From: WHSW01 sp963742205
Lineage (GTDB): Bacteria > Actinomycetota > Thermoleophilia > Solirubrobacterales > 70-9
DNA: 64,000 nucleotides
Direction: 5' to 3'
NCBI GenBank assembly: GCA_963742205.1
Contig: CAVUKZ010000011.1
Location: 218,775-282,774 of the forward strand
This document shows positions 63,669 to 64,000 of the stretch, one piece after another (positions within the stretch are counted from its first letter, which is position 1; each line of letters begins with the position of its first letter). A program made the position numbers and the translations under genes. Below the pieces are notes generated by a model that saw nothing but the letters and a program-made list of their open reading frames with translations, was not told the origin of the DNA and searched no databases.

Positions 63669-63866
63669 CGCCGATCTGTCAACGAGGTTCACGGGGACGC
63701 CCGCCTGGGCTCGCTCGCACGGGCGCTTCGCATCGTGGCCCTCCAGACGGAGGCTGAGGAGGCAATCTCGAGGCTCGACGCGATCTTGGGCGCGGAGGTT
63801 CGCCTCCGACAGCCGATCCTTCCGTGGGAACCGTCCACGGCGTCTGCGAAGATGGCCAAGGTCTGA
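63669..63866 (+). pseudogene. Remnant paralogue of the small HTH protein (C-terminal tail only)
   Basis: A frame without a usual start codon reads GSLARALRIVALQTEAEEAISRLDAILGAEV and ends at TGA 63864-63866. It aligns with SLVRALRVVAAQLDDSGSVAKLDAIV at the end of the preceding gene. The HTH part is missing. Either a duplicated, truncated copy or the second half of a longer gene broken by a lesion. A clear terminator hairpin follows 17 bp later, consistent with a former transcript end. Confidence 0.45.
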
Positions 63867-63882
63867 ATGGACTTCATCGCTG

Positions 63883-63912
63883 GGAGCCGCCTCAGGGCGG
63901 CTCCTGTGCTTT
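63883..63912 (+). terminator. Rho-independent terminator
   Basis: Perfect 9-bp stem GGAGCCGCC / GGCGGCTCC (63883-63891 and 63896-63904) with a four-base loop, followed by TGTGCTTTA. It lies just after the small HTH gene and the remnant tail, and probably ends their transcript. The T tract is short. Confidence 0.65.
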
Positions 63913-64000
63913 AGGCGTCCGCTGGTGCGAATACTCTCAAGCGTGATGAAGTTCAACAGCGGGCAGACCCATGGGCGACGAGTCGTGGCCTGACTCCCCA

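Noticed and set aside
63971..64000. ATG opening a frame to the end of the window
   Set aside because: Only ten codons are visible; too short to call a partial gene.

Overview
The window is GC-rich (about 70% by eye), dense, and reads as a chromosome segment of an actinobacterium. Several secreted families here I associate with Thermoleophilia / Solirubrobacterales: propellers with AVDxDGDAVFAW units, IYWxN-LDGT propellers, and a small exported protein with a GYIALVIAVAGGTAYA-type signal. That placement is inference; there is no rRNA, intact tRNA, phage structural operon or IS element to test it.

Layout. 0.3-3.6 kb: OmpR-type two-component pair, then an ArsR-like regulator, with 11-bp-phased CTnACC repeats before the pair and after it. 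3.6-5.4 kb: an orphan family-5 substrate-binding lipoprotein with no permease or ATPase genes. 5.7-12.2 kb: a tightly overlapping run of MoxR ATPase, DUF58 protein, TgpA-like transglutaminase, degenerate MBL-fold protein, VOC protein and AlkZ-like winged-helix protein. 12.3-16.2 kb: three tandem paralogous secreted propellers, the third broken. 16-25 kb: DUF899 protein divergent from an ECF sigma factor with a SnoaL tail, a secreted protein with a histidine tail, two FAD oxidoreductases, DUF1801 and SnoaL proteins. 23.7-27.6 kb: a cyclase-NTPase-TPR signalling protein followed by a subtilase with PYRAN pentapeptide repeats. 27.7-34.8 kb: XRE regulator, transglutaminase-like protein, methyltransferase, GDPD phosphodiesterase, secreted proteins and a SulP transporter.

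34.9-45.5 kb is the most accessory-looking part. It holds three copies of a dispersed cassette: a tRNA 3' half, 10-bp phased GGAT repeats and a hairpin. These flank an operon of one RTX-type and two YWTN-propeller proteins, a large secreted protein with four apparently identical 303-bp repeats, a phospholipase C-like enzyme and a class V aminotransferase. 45.6-50 kb holds small metabolic enzymes and an S1 protease. 50.3-60.3 kb holds a LAL-type LuxR regulator, a SnoaL protein, a YadA-head-like repeat protein, two PD40 propellers and another YWTN propeller. 60.6-64 kb holds a TIR-TM-WD40 protein and a small HTH protein, followed by a truncated paralogous tail.

Thirteen genes are interrupted by frame-disrupting indels, 17 in all. 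Most are single extra bases, several of them in short runs, and the correct frame resumes at once. I read most of these as sequence errors and give full-length coordinates spanning the shift. Two genes with several lesions are typed as pseudogenes. The best leads are the tRNA-half cassettes, the cyclase/subtilase pair, the TIR-WD40 protein, the 303-bp amplification and the YadA-like repeat protein in a Gram-positive-type genome.
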